Shown piece after piece: positions 52,980 through 61,373 of a stretch of DNA of 64,000 bases. The notes below the pieces were generated by a model, which made no database searches, was not told the DNA's origin, and worked only from the letters and a program-made list of their open reading frames with translations. The translations under genes were made by a program, and so were the position numbers. Numbering within the stretch: the stretch's first letter is position 1; each line of letters opens with the position of its first letter. The stretch comes from Candidatus Krumholzibacteriota bacterium (GTDB taxonomy: Bacteria > Krumholzibacteriota > Krumholzibacteriia > JAJRXK01), in the NCBI GenBank assembly GCA_029262065.1, contig JAJDAC010000016.1, forward strand, positions 1-64,000, in the 5' to 3' direction.

Positions 52980-53339
52980 ATGGCCGACGAGCATGATGTT
53001 GGCGCGAGCGCGGCCAGTGAGACCGAGGCCATGGCGCAGACCATGGCCGAGGTAGCGCAGACGGTGCAATCCGCTCCAACCCCAACCGGGCTCGAGATGC
53101 TCAAGGGTGTAAACCTGACCATCTCCGTGGAGCTCGGTCGCACGCGTCTACGCATCAGCGAAGTACTGAAGCTGGGCGCGGGTTCGGTGGTCGAGCTACA
53201 TCGGTTGGCCAACGAACCCGTGGATGTCCTGGTAAACGACGTTCTCTTTGCCCACGGCGAGGTCGTGGTCATCGATGATGCGTTCGCGATCCGGATCACC
53301 GAGCTGGTTGATTCCAGCGCCGCGCTGGGGATTGGCTGA
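52980..53339 (+). CDS. fliN: Flagellar motor switch protein FliN
   Basis: A 119-residue C-ring protein. The C-terminal SPOA domain (LKGVNLTISVELGRTRLRISEVLKLGAGSVVELHRLANEPVDVLVND) is canonical. The N-terminal 30 residues are Ala/Glu-rich. It starts one base after the fliM stop. Confidence 0.96.
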   Translation: MADEHDVGASAASETEAMAQTMAEVAQTVQSAPTPTGLEMLKGVNLTISVELGRTRLRISEVLKLGAGSVVELHRLANEPVDVLVNDVLFAHGEVVVIDDAFAIRITELVDSSAALGIG

Positions 53340-53340
53340 T

Positions 53341-53712
53341 ATGCAGAACTGGATCTGGGCAACTTCGGCGGTCCTGCTCATGGTGGTGCTGGTGGGTCGC
53401 GTGGCCACCTGGCTGCTGCGCCGGGGGCACGCTCCCGTGGCGGTAGCGTCTCAGCGAGGGAACTGGCGCGTAGCCCCCGACGCCCACGTGCGCGCGGTGC
53501 AGGTGCTGGGGCAGGTCCATCTCGTCTACGAGCGGGGTCGTCAGTCGACGCCGCTGGAATCGTTGTCGATCGACGAGTTCGAGCAACGGTTGTTGGATTT
53601 TGGCGAGGCCGCGTCTCCCCGGCGCGATCTGTTTCGGGGTGCCCGACCCCTGGGCATGCCTGGTCGAAACTCGGCCGCAGCTTCCCGTGCGGACGCCGCT
53701 TCGAGTTCCTGA
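53341..53712 (+). CDS. fliO: Flagellar biosynthesis protein FliO
   Basis: A 123-residue protein with one N-terminal membrane segment (WATSAVLLMVVLVGRVATWLL) and a small soluble FliO-like domain (APDAHVRAVQVLGQVHLVYERG). It helps assemble the FliP export-gate core. The family is weakly conserved; size, topology and position after fliN support the call. It starts one base after fliN; the frame open from 53248 is inside fliN. Confidence 0.85.
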   Translation: MQNWIWATSAVLLMVVLVGRVATWLLRRGHAPVAVASQRGNWRVAPDAHVRAVQVLGQVHLVYERGRQSTPLESLSIDEFEQRLLDFGEAASPRRDLFRGARPLGMPGRNSAAASRADAASSS

Positions 53713-53760
53713 AGTCCTTTAGAATCAACAATGTGGGTCGTTTTTTCCAAGGCCGTGGTC

Positions 53761-53775
53761 CGGCACATGGGTTGC
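53761..53775 (+). promoter_or_regulatory. Sigma-54 promoter for the fliP-flhBAF operon
   Basis: CGGCAC-ATGGG-TTGC differs from consensus only in the first base and shares its spacer with the site at 43983. The predicted start (about 53787) lies only 3 bases before the annotated fliP ATG. Confidence 0.75.
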
Positions 53776-53789
53776 CGTAGTCCACTGTC

Positions 53790-54572
53790 ATGAGGGAGCG
53801 ACAATTCAACCTACTTGCGAGCCGGATCGTGATCCTGCTCCTGATCGCCTTGGTGTGTTCACCGGGGTTGGTCCATGCGCAGGCCGTCGAGGCTTCGCCG
53901 CGTCTGACCGTGGCCGTGGAGGGCGCGGACGACGGCGAGCTGGCGCTGTCTATCCAGATCGTGCTGCTCATGACCATGCTCACGCTGGCGCCCGCGCTGA
54001 TCATGCTCACCACCAGTTTTACTCGCATCATCATCGTGTTGGGATTCCTGCGGCAGGCCATCGGAACGCCCCAGATGCCGAGCAACCAGATTCTCGTGGG
54101 GCTGGCTCTGTTCCTTTCGGTCGTGATCATGATGCCGGTGATCGACGAGATCCGGGAAGTCGCGCTCGACCCCTATCTGGAAAAAACCCTCAGTCAGAAG
54201 GAAGCGGCAACCAAGGCGCTCGAGCCCATCAAAGCGTTCATGCTGCACCACACGCGCGAAAAAGACCTGACCATGTTCCTGGAGATCACCGGTAGCGAGG
54301 TACCGGTGGATCGCAGCGACCTGAAGCTTTCCGTCGTGGTCCCCAGTTTCATAACCAGTGAGCTGAAAACCGCGTTCCAGATGGGCTTCCTGCTCTACAT
54401 CCCGTTCCTGATCGTCGACATGGTCGTTGCCTCGGTTCTCATGAGCATGGGCATGATGATGTTGCCGCCCATCCTGATTTCGTTGCCCTTCAAGATTCTG
54501 CTGTTCGTCATGGTCGACGGTTGGCACCTGATCACCCGTAGCCTCGTCACGGCGTTCGCCGTGACCAGTTGA
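53790..54572 (+). CDS. fliP: Flagellar export gate protein FliP
   Basis: A 260-residue polytopic export-gate protein with a cleaved signal (VILLLIALVCSPGLVHAQA). TM segments include LLMTMLTLAPALIMLTTSFTRIIIVLGFLRQAIGTPQMPSNQILVGLALFL, the FliP family signature, and FLLYIPFLIVDMVVASVLMSMGMMMLPP. The ATG at 53790 sits almost on the predicted sigma-54 start point. The in-frame GTG at 53829 would leave a shorter but still usable signal peptide, so the start is uncertain. Confidence 0.95.
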   Translation: MRERQFNLLASRIVILLLIALVCSPGLVHAQAVEASPRLTVAVEGADDGELALSIQIVLLMTMLTLAPALIMLTTSFTRIIIVLGFLRQAIGTPQMPSNQILVGLALFLSVVIMMPVIDEIREVALDPYLEKTLSQKEAATKALEPIKAFMLHHTREKDLTMFLEITGSEVPVDRSDLKLSVVVPSFITSELKTAFQMGFLLYIPFLIVDMVVASVLMSMGMMMLPPILISLPFKILLFVMVDGWHLITRSLVTAFAVTS

Positions 54573-54585
54573 ACTGGAGTTCGCC

Positions 54586-54858
54586 GTGAGTCCGGAAACC
54601 GTAGTAGAGATCGGGCGCGAAGCGCTTTGGACCCTGATGACGGTATCGGCGCCGATGCTGGCCGCCGGCCTCATCGTCGGTCTGTTGATCTCCATATTCC
54701 AGGCGGCCACGCAGATCAACGAGATGACCATGACCTTCGTGCCCAAGATCATTGCGGTCCTGGTGACGACTCTGGTTCTGTTGCCCTGGATCCTTTCCAA
54801 CCTGACCGCGTTCACCAGGATGATCTTCGACCGTATCGCCGGGCTGGGTGCCGCGTGA
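54586..54858 (+). CDS. fliQ: Flagellar export gate protein FliQ
   Basis: A 90-residue protein with two TM helices (TLMTVSAPMLAAGLIVGLLISIFQAATQINEMTMTFVPKI, a FliQ signature, and AVLVTTLVLLPWILSNLTAF). GTG start after GGAG. It overlaps fliR by 4 bases. Confidence 0.96.
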   Translation: MSPETVVEIGREALWTLMTVSAPMLAAGLIVGLLISIFQAATQINEMTMTFVPKIIAVLVTTLVLLPWILSNLTAFTRMIFDRIAGLGAA

Positions 54859-55643
54859 ATTTCGAGATCGATCTATCGATGTTCGTCGTGGGCGGGCTCG
54901 CCTTTGCGCGCATCCTGACGTTCGTCATGGCCACGCCGATCATTGGCATGCGCAACATTCCGCCGCTGGTGAAGATCGCCCTGGCCCTTTGGTTGGCCGC
55001 GGCCGCGGTGCCGTCGCTGGCGCAATGGTCGGCCGTGGTTCCCACCTCGGCGGCGGGCATTGCGTTGGCCCTGACGCGGGAGTTCTTCGTGGGGCTGTTG
55101 CTGGCGTTCTCGCTGGTCATGGTGTTCGCCGGAATCCAGCTGGCTGGTCAGATCGTAGGCGTACAAATCGGTTTCGCGTTGGTCAACGTGCTTGACCCCC
55201 AGACCCAAGCCCAGGTCTCGGCCGTGAGTCAATTCTACTACCTCATGGCGGCTCTCTTGTTCGTGGCGCTCGACGGTCCTTTGCTGGTCATCGGTGGCGT
55301 CGTCAAGAGTTTCGGCGCCTTGCCGCCGTCGGTGCCCGCGGGCATGAACCTGGGAGCCGTATTCGCCCTGGTGCGCAGCATGAGTGGTGTGTTCGCGGCG
55401 GCCCTTCAGATTGCCGCGCCACCGGTCGTGGCGCTGCTACTGGTGAGCATCACCATGGGCATCATGGGGCGCACGGTTCCCCAACTGAACGTTCTGGTGG
55501 TGGGGTTTCCGCTGAAGATCCTGGTGGGTCTGCTCGTAATGACGGCCAGTATGGCGTTGTTTGGCGATGTGGTTTCCAGTTCGTTGCGCGATGTGCACGA
55601 GCAGCTCGCGGGTGTTGCCGTGGGCCTGTCGGCGGGGAGGTGA
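54855..55643 (+). CDS. fliR: Flagellar export gate protein FliR
   Basis: A 262-residue polytopic gate protein: FARILTFVMATPIIGMRNIPPLVKIALALWLAA, GIQLAGQIVGVQIGFALVNVLDPQTQAQVS, and VALLLVSITMGIMGRTVPQLNVLVVGFPLKILVGLLVM are FliR signatures. The GTG at 54855 in a GTGA overlap with fliQ gives the right N-terminus; the frame open from 54627 is a shadow within fliQ. Confidence 0.95.
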   Translation: MNFEIDLSMFVVGGLAFARILTFVMATPIIGMRNIPPLVKIALALWLAAAAVPSLAQWSAVVPTSAAGIALALTREFFVGLLLAFSLVMVFAGIQLAGQIVGVQIGFALVNVLDPQTQAQVSAVSQFYYLMAALLFVALDGPLLVIGGVVKSFGALPPSVPAGMNLGAVFALVRSMSGVFAAALQIAAPPVVALLLVSITMGIMGRTVPQLNVLVVGFPLKILVGLLVMTASMALFGDVVSSSLRDVHEQLAGVAVGLSAGR

Positions 55644-55649
55644 GCATCC

Positions 55650-56726
55650 GTGTCCGACGATAGCATGCAAGACAAGACTGAGGACGCGACTCCCAAGAAG
55701 CGTCAACAGGCGCGGCAACAGGGTCAGGTAGCCAAGAGTCAGGAAGTGAATTCGGCCGCCGTGGTATTGGGCGGGACCGTGGCCGTGGTGCTCAGCATGG
55801 GCGCGATGGGGCAGGGTTTGCAGGAGGTGGCGCGGACATGTTTCGGTGGCCTCGGGCAGCTCTCACTGGAGTCCACATCATCGAGCGTCTTCTTGCTTTC
55901 GTGGCTGGGAAACCGCGGCGCGACGGTGTTGGCCCCGGTCCTGGGTATCACGTTTCTGGTGGGTTTCGGCGCCGCTTTCGCGCAGGTGGGATGGAGCTTC
56001 TCCACCGAAGCCATGTCGTTCAAGGCCGACAAGCTCAACCCGTTTCAAGGCATCAAGCGGCTGGCCAACAAGCAGGCATTGTTCGACCTGGTGAAAAACA
56101 TGGCCAAGGTGTCACTGCTGGGTCTGGTGGCGTGGCTGTTCATGCAGGACCTCCTGCCGGAAATCGTGCACTTGAGCGCCGAACCGGCGGCCGTGGCGTG
56201 GAGCGAAGCCGCGGCCATGATGCGCCAACTCGTGCTGCGTCTTCTCGCCGTCATGATCCTGTTGGCGCTGTTCGATCTCGTGTGGCAACGCTACCGGTTC
56301 GAAGAGAGCATTCGCATGAGCAAGACCGACGTGAAGAATGAGATGAAGGACGCCGAGGGCGATCCGCAGGTAAAGGCCCGTTTGCGCGCGCTTCAGGCCG
56401 AGACCCGGCGCAATCGAATGATGCTGGACGTAAGCACGGCCGACGTGGTCGTGACCAACCCCACGCACTTCAGTGTGGCCATTCACTACGATCGCGGCGA
56501 GCCCGCGCCCAAGGTGGTCGCGAAGGGTCGCGGGTTCCTGGCCCTGAGAATCCGTGAGGTAGCCCGGGACTCGGGTGTGCCCATTGTCGAAGATCCGCCC
56601 CTGGCGCGTGGCCTGTACAAAGCGGCCAAGGTGGGCGACTTCGTGCCCACGAAGTTGTTCGAGGCCGTCGCACGCGTGTTGGCCGTGGTCTACAAGGCGC
56701 GCCGCGCCAAACAGGCAAAGGCGTAG
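55650..56726 (+). CDS. flhB: Flagellar export switch protein FlhB
   Basis: A 358-residue protein: DKTEDATPKKRQQARQQGQVAKSQEVNSA at the N-terminus, four TM segments to about residue 215, then the cytoplasmic autocleavage domain with NPTH (about 270) in VVTNPTHFSVAIHYDRG and VPIVEDPPLARGLYK. FlhB changes export from rod/hook to filament substrates under FliK control. GTG start. Confidence 0.97.
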   Translation: MSDDSMQDKTEDATPKKRQQARQQGQVAKSQEVNSAAVVLGGTVAVVLSMGAMGQGLQEVARTCFGGLGQLSLESTSSSVFLLSWLGNRGATVLAPVLGITFLVGFGAAFAQVGWSFSTEAMSFKADKLNPFQGIKRLANKQALFDLVKNMAKVSLLGLVAWLFMQDLLPEIVHLSAEPAAVAWSEAAAMMRQLVLRLLAVMILLALFDLVWQRYRFEESIRMSKTDVKNEMKDAEGDPQVKARLRALQAETRRNRMMLDVSTADVVVTNPTHFSVAIHYDRGEPAPKVVAKGRGFLALRIREVARDSGVPIVEDPPLARGLYKAAKVGDFVPTKLFEAVARVLAVVYKARRAKQAKA

Positions 56727-56729
56727 GTC

Positions 56730-58865
56730 ATGGCCGCCGTTCGCGAAGATCTATCGGGTGACCTGGTACTGGCCAACAGCAACGTCATGGCCGCGGTGGG
56801 TATGGTGGCCATCCTGGGACTCATGGTCATTCCCGTGCCCACGGCCATGCTCGACATTCTGCTTACGTTCAACATCGCCATGGCCATGGTGGTCATGTTG
56901 GTCACCATCTACCTGCAGCGTCCACTCGACTTTTCGGTGTTTCCGTCGCTGCTGCTCATTGCCACGCTCTTTCGCCTTTCCTTGAACGTCGCCAGTACGC
57001 GACTGATCCTGAGTCAGGGTGACGCGGGACGCGTGATCGAGGCGTTTGGTGAGTTCGTGGTCGGCGGTAACACGATCATCGGGATCATTGTGTTCGTGAT
57101 CCTCGTGGTTGTGCAGTTCATGGTGATCACCAAAGGATCAGGTCGCATCGCTGAAGTCGCCGCGCGTTTCACGTTGGACGCGATGCCCGGCAAGCAAATG
57201 GCGATCGATGCCGACCTGAACAGCGGTCTCATTACCGAAGACGATGCTCGGACGCGTCGTGTCGAGATCGCTCGCGAGGCGGAGTTCTACGGCGCCATGG
57301 ACGGTGCGAGCAAATTCGTGCGGGGCGACGCCATTGCCGGAATCATGATCACCGTCGTGAACATTCTCGGCGGGCTGGTCATTGGTACCTTCCAACGGGG
57401 CATGCCCCTGGCCGAGAGCGCGCGCACCTACACGCTGCTTACGGTGGGCGACGGACTCGTCAGTCAGATCCCGGCGCTGCTGGTGAGCACGGCCGCCGGC
57501 ATGGTCGTGACCCGGTCGAGCAACGGTGTGAATCTGGGATACGATCTGGCTTCGCAGCTCATGCGAGATCATCGGGCATTGCTGGCGAGCTCCGGCGCTC
57601 TGTTCCTGGTGGCGGCCGTTCCGGGTCTGCCGACGATTCCGTTCCTGGTCCTGGGCATCGTCATTGGCCTGGCGGGACTGCAGGCGAAGGGCCGCAAGGC
57701 CAAGGAGCGCGAGCAGGAGCTGGCCGAGGTCGAGGAAGTGGCCGCGGACGAAGAGGTCGAGGACAACTCGGTTGATGACATATTCGTGGTCGACCGACTC
57801 GAGCTGGAAATCGGCTACGGTCTCATTCCGCTGGTGGATGCCACGCGCGGCGGGGATCTGCTCACGCGCATCACCAACGTTCGTCACAAGACCGGTGCGG
57901 AGCTGGGCGTGCGCGTAGCACCGATCCGAATTCGGGACAATCTGCAGCTGGATAGCGTCGAGTACGCCGTCAACTTGCGAGGCGTGGAAATCTCCCGCTT
58001 TCGCCTGGAATTGGACCGTCTGCTGGCCATGAAAGTTCGCGACGGTGGCACCGATGTTCCCGGCATGGACACGATCGAGCCGGCGTTCAACCTACCCGCG
58101 CGGTGGATTCGCCCCGACGACCGGGCCGCCGCCGAAATGGCCGGGTACACCGTGGTGGAACCGAGCGCCGTTGTCGCCACTCACCTGTCCGAGGTCATCA
58201 AGTCGCACGCCGACGAGATCCTGACCCGCCAGGATGTCCAGGAGATGCTCGATGGGTTGAAACGCCACGCGCCGGCCCTGGTCAACGAGGTGTTTCCCGA
58301 CAAGGTCTCGTTGACCACGTTGCAAGGCGTGTTGCAGGGACTGCTACACGAGCGCGTTTCGGTGCGCGATATGGTGACCATCCTGGAGACCCTGGCCGCC
58401 GCCGGCGGCGAAGTCAACGTGGACAAGTTGGTCGAGCGCGTGCGCCTTGCGCTGGCTCGGTCGCTGTCGCACATGCACGCCGATGAGAATCGGACCGTAT
58501 GGGCGCTGACGGTGCATCCCGAAACCGAGCAGGCGTTGTATCTGGCCTTCCACGAATCCGAGCGCAGTGGAAACGTGGTTATGGATCCGGGATTCGCGGA
58601 ACGTTTTGTGGCCCGCCTCGGTGCGGGCGTCGATGAAATCGTAAAGAAGGGGCGTTCGCCACTGATCGTGGTAAGCAGCCCAATCAGACTCTTCACCCGT
58701 CGTCTGTTGGAAGCTTCTTTTCCGACGGTTGGGGTGTTGGGCTACACGGAGATCGCACCGGGCTATCAGGTGCGATCCATGGGGACGGTGATTGCACATG
58801 GAAACGCAACCCAGGCCGCCGCGGCGGGACACAACGGCCAGCACGCGAGTCATTCGCGGGTCTAG
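56730..58865 (+). CDS. flhA: Flagellar export gate protein FlhA
   Basis: A 711-residue protein with eight hydrophobic segments in the first roughly 330 residues (family motifs LFRLSLNVASTRLIL, RFTLDAMPGKQMAIDADLNSGLI, VRGDAIAGIMITVVNI). The cytoplasmic nonameric-ring domain follows, with an acidic linker (EVEEVAADEEVED) at about 330-345. FliI/FliJ and chaperones dock to it. The length is typical. The flhF start lies inside its 3' end. Confidence 0.97.
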   Translation: MAAVREDLSGDLVLANSNVMAAVGMVAILGLMVIPVPTAMLDILLTFNIAMAMVVMLVTIYLQRPLDFSVFPSLLLIATLFRLSLNVASTRLILSQGDAGRVIEAFGEFVVGGNTIIGIIVFVILVVVQFMVITKGSGRIAEVAARFTLDAMPGKQMAIDADLNSGLITEDDARTRRVEIAREAEFYGAMDGASKFVRGDAIAGIMITVVNILGGLVIGTFQRGMPLAESARTYTLLTVGDGLVSQIPALLVSTAAGMVVTRSSNGVNLGYDLASQLMRDHRALLASSGALFLVAAVPGLPTIPFLVLGIVIGLAGLQAKGRKAKEREQELAEVEEVAADEEVEDNSVDDIFVVDRLELEIGYGLIPLVDATRGGDLLTRITNVRHKTGAELGVRVAPIRIRDNLQLDSVEYAVNLRGVEISRFRLELDRLLAMKVRDGGTDVPGMDTIEPAFNLPARWIRPDDRAAAEMAGYTVVEPSAVVATHLSEVIKSHADEILTRQDVQEMLDGLKRHAPALVNEVFPDKVSLTTLQGVLQGLLHERVSVRDMVTILETLAAAGGEVNVDKLVERVRLALARSLSHMHADENRTVWALTVHPETEQALYLAFHESERSGNVVMDPGFAERFVARLGAGVDEIVKKGRSPLIVVSSPIRLFTRRLLEASFPTVGVLGYTEIAPGYQVRSMGTVIAHGNATQAAAAGHNGQHASHSRV

Positions 58866-59940
58866 TCTGGCTGAGGCGCTAGCACGTGTTCGCCTGCAAT
58901 ACGGTGAAGACGCGTTGGTGGTGGAAACGCGCGAGGTGGAAGCCGCCGAGGGTTCGGCCATGGCTCCGCGCCGCGAGTTCGAGGTGGTGGTGATCGAAGC
59001 CGATGGCCCCATCGAGGCGTCGGACGAATCGGTGGCCGAGCCCGATGAGGGAGCGAGTCACTTGCGACGACAGCTGGCGCGGCTCGAGCGTCTGATCCAC
59101 GACGTGGAATCGGTGGCCGTGAACGTGCGCGATTTCAACCTGGCCGGCGAGGAATATCCCTTGGCCGAAGCGTTGATCGACGCGGGCTGCTCGATTACAA
59201 CGGTGCGTCAATTGGCGACGGGCTTCGCCATGGCCAGCGCCAAGGGCCCGCGCAACTTCACGTCGGCCGTGCGGCACCTGCACGCGGTGCTACGTACGAC
59301 GAGTGCAACGCATTGGTCGCATGTGCGCGGCGAACACTGGTTCTACGGGCGAGCTGGCGTCGGCCGAACGACGATGGTGCTGCATCTGGCCGCCACGCTG
59401 CGCCGAGAAGGCATGCATCCCGCCATCATCTGTGTGGGGCCACGGCACGAGGGTGATCTGCAGCGGATCCAGTCGGCCGCGAAGGCCCTGGATGTTTCTG
59501 CCGCCGCCGTGTTCGAAGAGGACGACCTTGACCAGGCCCGGCAGCATTTTGCCGACCGCGACGTCGTCCTGGTCGACACGCCGTGTTTCCTGACCTATCG
59601 GCCGCCTTCGGTGCGGCGGGCGTCGGCTCGCCGGCACCTGGTGGTTCCCTTGGCCGAGGACCCGGTGTTGCTCAGGGAGTGTCTGGGGTCGCAGGGTGAC
59701 TGGCGTCCCGACACGATGGCCATCACCCAGATCGATATCTGCCCCCGACCGGGGCACCTGCTCGACCTGGTGCGCGAAATCGGGGCTCCGTTGTCGTTCC
59801 TGCAGCGATTCGAGGGGGGGCTGGCCCAGGTGGAGCTGGCCGATTCCGAGCGGCTGGTCGGGGGCATCTTCCGACCAGAACCGGGATTGGCCCCGACGAC
59901 CGCAAGCGCGGCCCCTGAAGCCATGGCGGCGCAGGGCTGA
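58792..59940 (+). CDS. flhF: FlhF-like SRP-GTPase family protein with altered P-loop
   Basis: A 382-residue protein placed right after flhA, as FlhF usually is. The N-terminus (STRVIRGSSLAEALARVRLQYGEDALVVETR) is the FlhF B-domain signature. The GTPase domain is present but eroded: the P-loop reads GRAGVGRTT (186-194) with Arg192 where Lys is invariant, and the G3 motif is VLVDTPC instead of DTAG. FlhF sets flagellar number and polar placement. Nucleotide hydrolysis here is doubtful. Start TTG 58792 (GGGGA 6 bases upstream) or ATG 58798; it overlaps flhA by about 70 bases. Confidence 0.85.
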   Translation: MHMETQPRPPRRDTTASTRVIRGSSLAEALARVRLQYGEDALVVETREVEAAEGSAMAPRREFEVVVIEADGPIEASDESVAEPDEGASHLRRQLARLERLIHDVESVAVNVRDFNLAGEEYPLAEALIDAGCSITTVRQLATGFAMASAKGPRNFTSAVRHLHAVLRTTSATHWSHVRGEHWFYGRAGVGRTTMVLHLAATLRREGMHPAIICVGPRHEGDLQRIQSAAKALDVSAAAVFEEDDLDQARQHFADRDVVLVDTPCFLTYRPPSVRRASARRHLVVPLAEDPVLLRECLGSQGDWRPDTMAITQIDICPRPGHLLDLVREIGAPLSFLQRFEGGLAQVELADSERLVGGIFRPEPGLAPTTASAAPEAMAAQG

Positions 59941-59945
59941 TCGCC

Positions 59946-60200
59946 ATGTTGCAACGCGTAGTGCGCCTGTTTGCCACCGGAGCCGCCCTGGCCGCGGTCC
60001 TTCTGGGATTGCACGCCGGGTGGGATTTCTGGACCGTCGCCAAACGGTCGGTGGCCAGCTATTTCGTGATCTTCGCCGTGGGTGGGGGGCTGGCCGCATT
60101 GGGACGATTAGCCGTGTTGACCGACGACGCGAAATCAACGACCGCCACCGGAAGTGCCTCGGAACAATCCGGGACCGATGGCACAAATACTGCAGTTTGA
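59946..60200 (+). CDS. Small two-TM membrane protein in the flhF-fliA gap
   Basis: An 84-residue protein with two hydrophobic segments (about 8-22, FATGAALAAVLLGL; about 38-57, ASYFVIFAVGGGLAALGRLAV) and a Ser/Thr/Gly-rich tail. I recognise no family. It occupies the place where flhG (fleN) usually lies, between flhF and fliA, but has no ATPase motif. A role in the membrane base or polar placement is only a guess. It starts 5 bases after flhF. Confidence 0.65.
   Translation: MLQRVVRLFATGAALAAVLLGLHAGWDFWTVAKRSVASYFVIFAVGGGLAALGRLAVLTDDAKSTTATGSASEQSGTDGTNTAV
60179..60193 (+). promoter_or_regulatory. Sigma-54-like promoter for fliA
   Basis: TGGCAC-AAATA-CTGC has a perfect -24 box and the essential GC at correct spacing, with one mismatch (C for T) in the -12. 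It overlaps the end of the small membrane-protein gene, and the predicted start near 60205 is 34 bases before the fliA ATG. Confidence 0.55.
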
Positions 60201-60238
60201 CGCCTATCGAGTGATGGAGCCCTAGCAAACGATCCCCC

Positions 60239-61063
60239 ATGGACCGAGCATCGACACCAGTGGAACCGCTGTGGATTGCCTTCAAGGAGCGCCACGAAGA
60301 AGACGCACGCCGTCGTCTCGTGGAGAACTACGTCGGCCTCGTCAAGTACGTGGCCGGGCGCATGGCGGTGGGTCTTCCGCACTACCTGGAGTTCACCGAC
60401 CTCTACAGCGCGGGCCTGGTGGGATTGATTCAGGCCGTTGACCATTTCGACCACCAGCGCGGTATCAAATTCGAAACCTACGCGGTACCGCGCATTCGTG
60501 GGTCGATCCTCGATGAGCTGCGCGCCCAGGATTGGTTTCCGCGCAGTCTGCGTCGCAAGGCCCGTCAACTCGAAGAGGCCTACGCCGTGCTCGAGATGAA
60601 ACTGGGTCGTCCCGTATCGGACGAAGAAATTGCCGCGGAGCTCGACATCAGCGTGAAAGATTTTGACCGTTGGGTTGGGGAAGTGGCCGTGGCCACGATC
60701 GTCTCGCTCGATAGTGAGGGCGACGATACCGGTGGAACGCCGATGGTCGACACCTTGGCCGACCCCAATCACGTGGTGGCCGACGAAGCCGTCGCCGACG
60801 GCGAAATGCGCCAGGCGGTAGTGGAGGTCCTGGCTGACCTTCCCGAAAAGGATCGCCTGGTACTGACGCTCTACTACTACGAAGAACTGACTCTGCGGGA
60901 AATCGGCGAGGTTCTCGAGGTTACTGAATCCCGGGTGTGCCAGATCCACACCAAGGCGATTCTTCGGCTGCGCGGCAAGCTGCACCGCAAGTTGAATCAG
61001 AAGCCAATCGCTCGGTTGGGAGCGGAAGTCGCGGCAGCGATGAAGCAGAAGGTGCAAGTCTAG
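60239..61063 (+). CDS. fliA: Flagellar sigma factor FliA (sigma-28)
   Basis: A 274-residue sigma-28: region 2 (LVENYVGLVKYVAGRMAVGLPHYLEFTDLYSAGLVGLIQAVDHFD, then GIKFETYAVPRIRGSILDELRAQDWFPRSLRRKARQLEEAY, a FliA hallmark), region 3, and region 4 (LPEKDRLVLTLYYYEELTLREIGEVLEVTESRVCQIHTKAILRLR). It drives the late genes, such as the flagellin promoter in this window, and is held by FlgM. Confidence 0.97.
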   Translation: MDRASTPVEPLWIAFKERHEEDARRRLVENYVGLVKYVAGRMAVGLPHYLEFTDLYSAGLVGLIQAVDHFDHQRGIKFETYAVPRIRGSILDELRAQDWFPRSLRRKARQLEEAYAVLEMKLGRPVSDEEIAAELDISVKDFDRWVGEVAVATIVSLDSEGDDTGGTPMVDTLADPNHVVADEAVADGEMRQAVVEVLADLPEKDRLVLTLYYYEELTLREIGEVLEVTESRVCQIHTKAILRLRGKLHRKLNQKPIARLGAEVAAAMKQKVQV

Positions 61064-61077
61064 GGAGCGGTTGAGCC

Positions 61078-61353
61078 ATGGCAGACGGAATCAGCATTTT
61101 GACCAATGTGACCCAGGTCGTCTCGGCGTCCAAGGTTCAGCAGGGTCAGCAACCGGCGGCCGAGGCGCAGGATCAGGCAAACAAGGCGGAGCGTGGCCAG
61201 GAAACCGATGCCAAGGCCATGTCGCAGGTGAAGGAAACGGAAGAGACCAGCGTGCAGGCGCGGCGAGACGAAGCACGTCGCCGCCGGCAGAAGAAGAAGA
61301 AGCGGAAGAGGAAAGCCCAGGAGGGCCGCTCTTCCATCGACATCAAAGCGTGA
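61078..61353 (+). CDS. Small highly charged protein of unknown function, next to fliA
   Basis: A 91-residue hydrophilic protein. It begins MADGISILTNVTQVVSASKVQQ, is Gln/Glu/Ala-rich in the middle, and ends in a strongly basic cluster (EARRRRQKKKKRKRKAQ) with a short tail. No family is recognised. The first 25 residues look like a short amphipathic element and the rest is probably disordered or coiled. GGAGCGG precedes the ATG; it lies 14 bases after fliA and 20 bases before another unknown gene. Confidence 0.65.
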   Translation: MADGISILTNVTQVVSASKVQQGQQPAAEAQDQANKAERGQETDAKAMSQVKETEETSVQARRDEARRRRQKKKKRKRKAQEGRSSIDIKA

Positions 61354-61373
61354 TCGGGACGAGGTAGGCCAAA

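Noticed and set aside
57166-57182. GTTTCACG inside flhA as a second parS site
   Set aside because: Only the left half-site matches; the right half lacks GAAAC and it is within conserved coding sequence.
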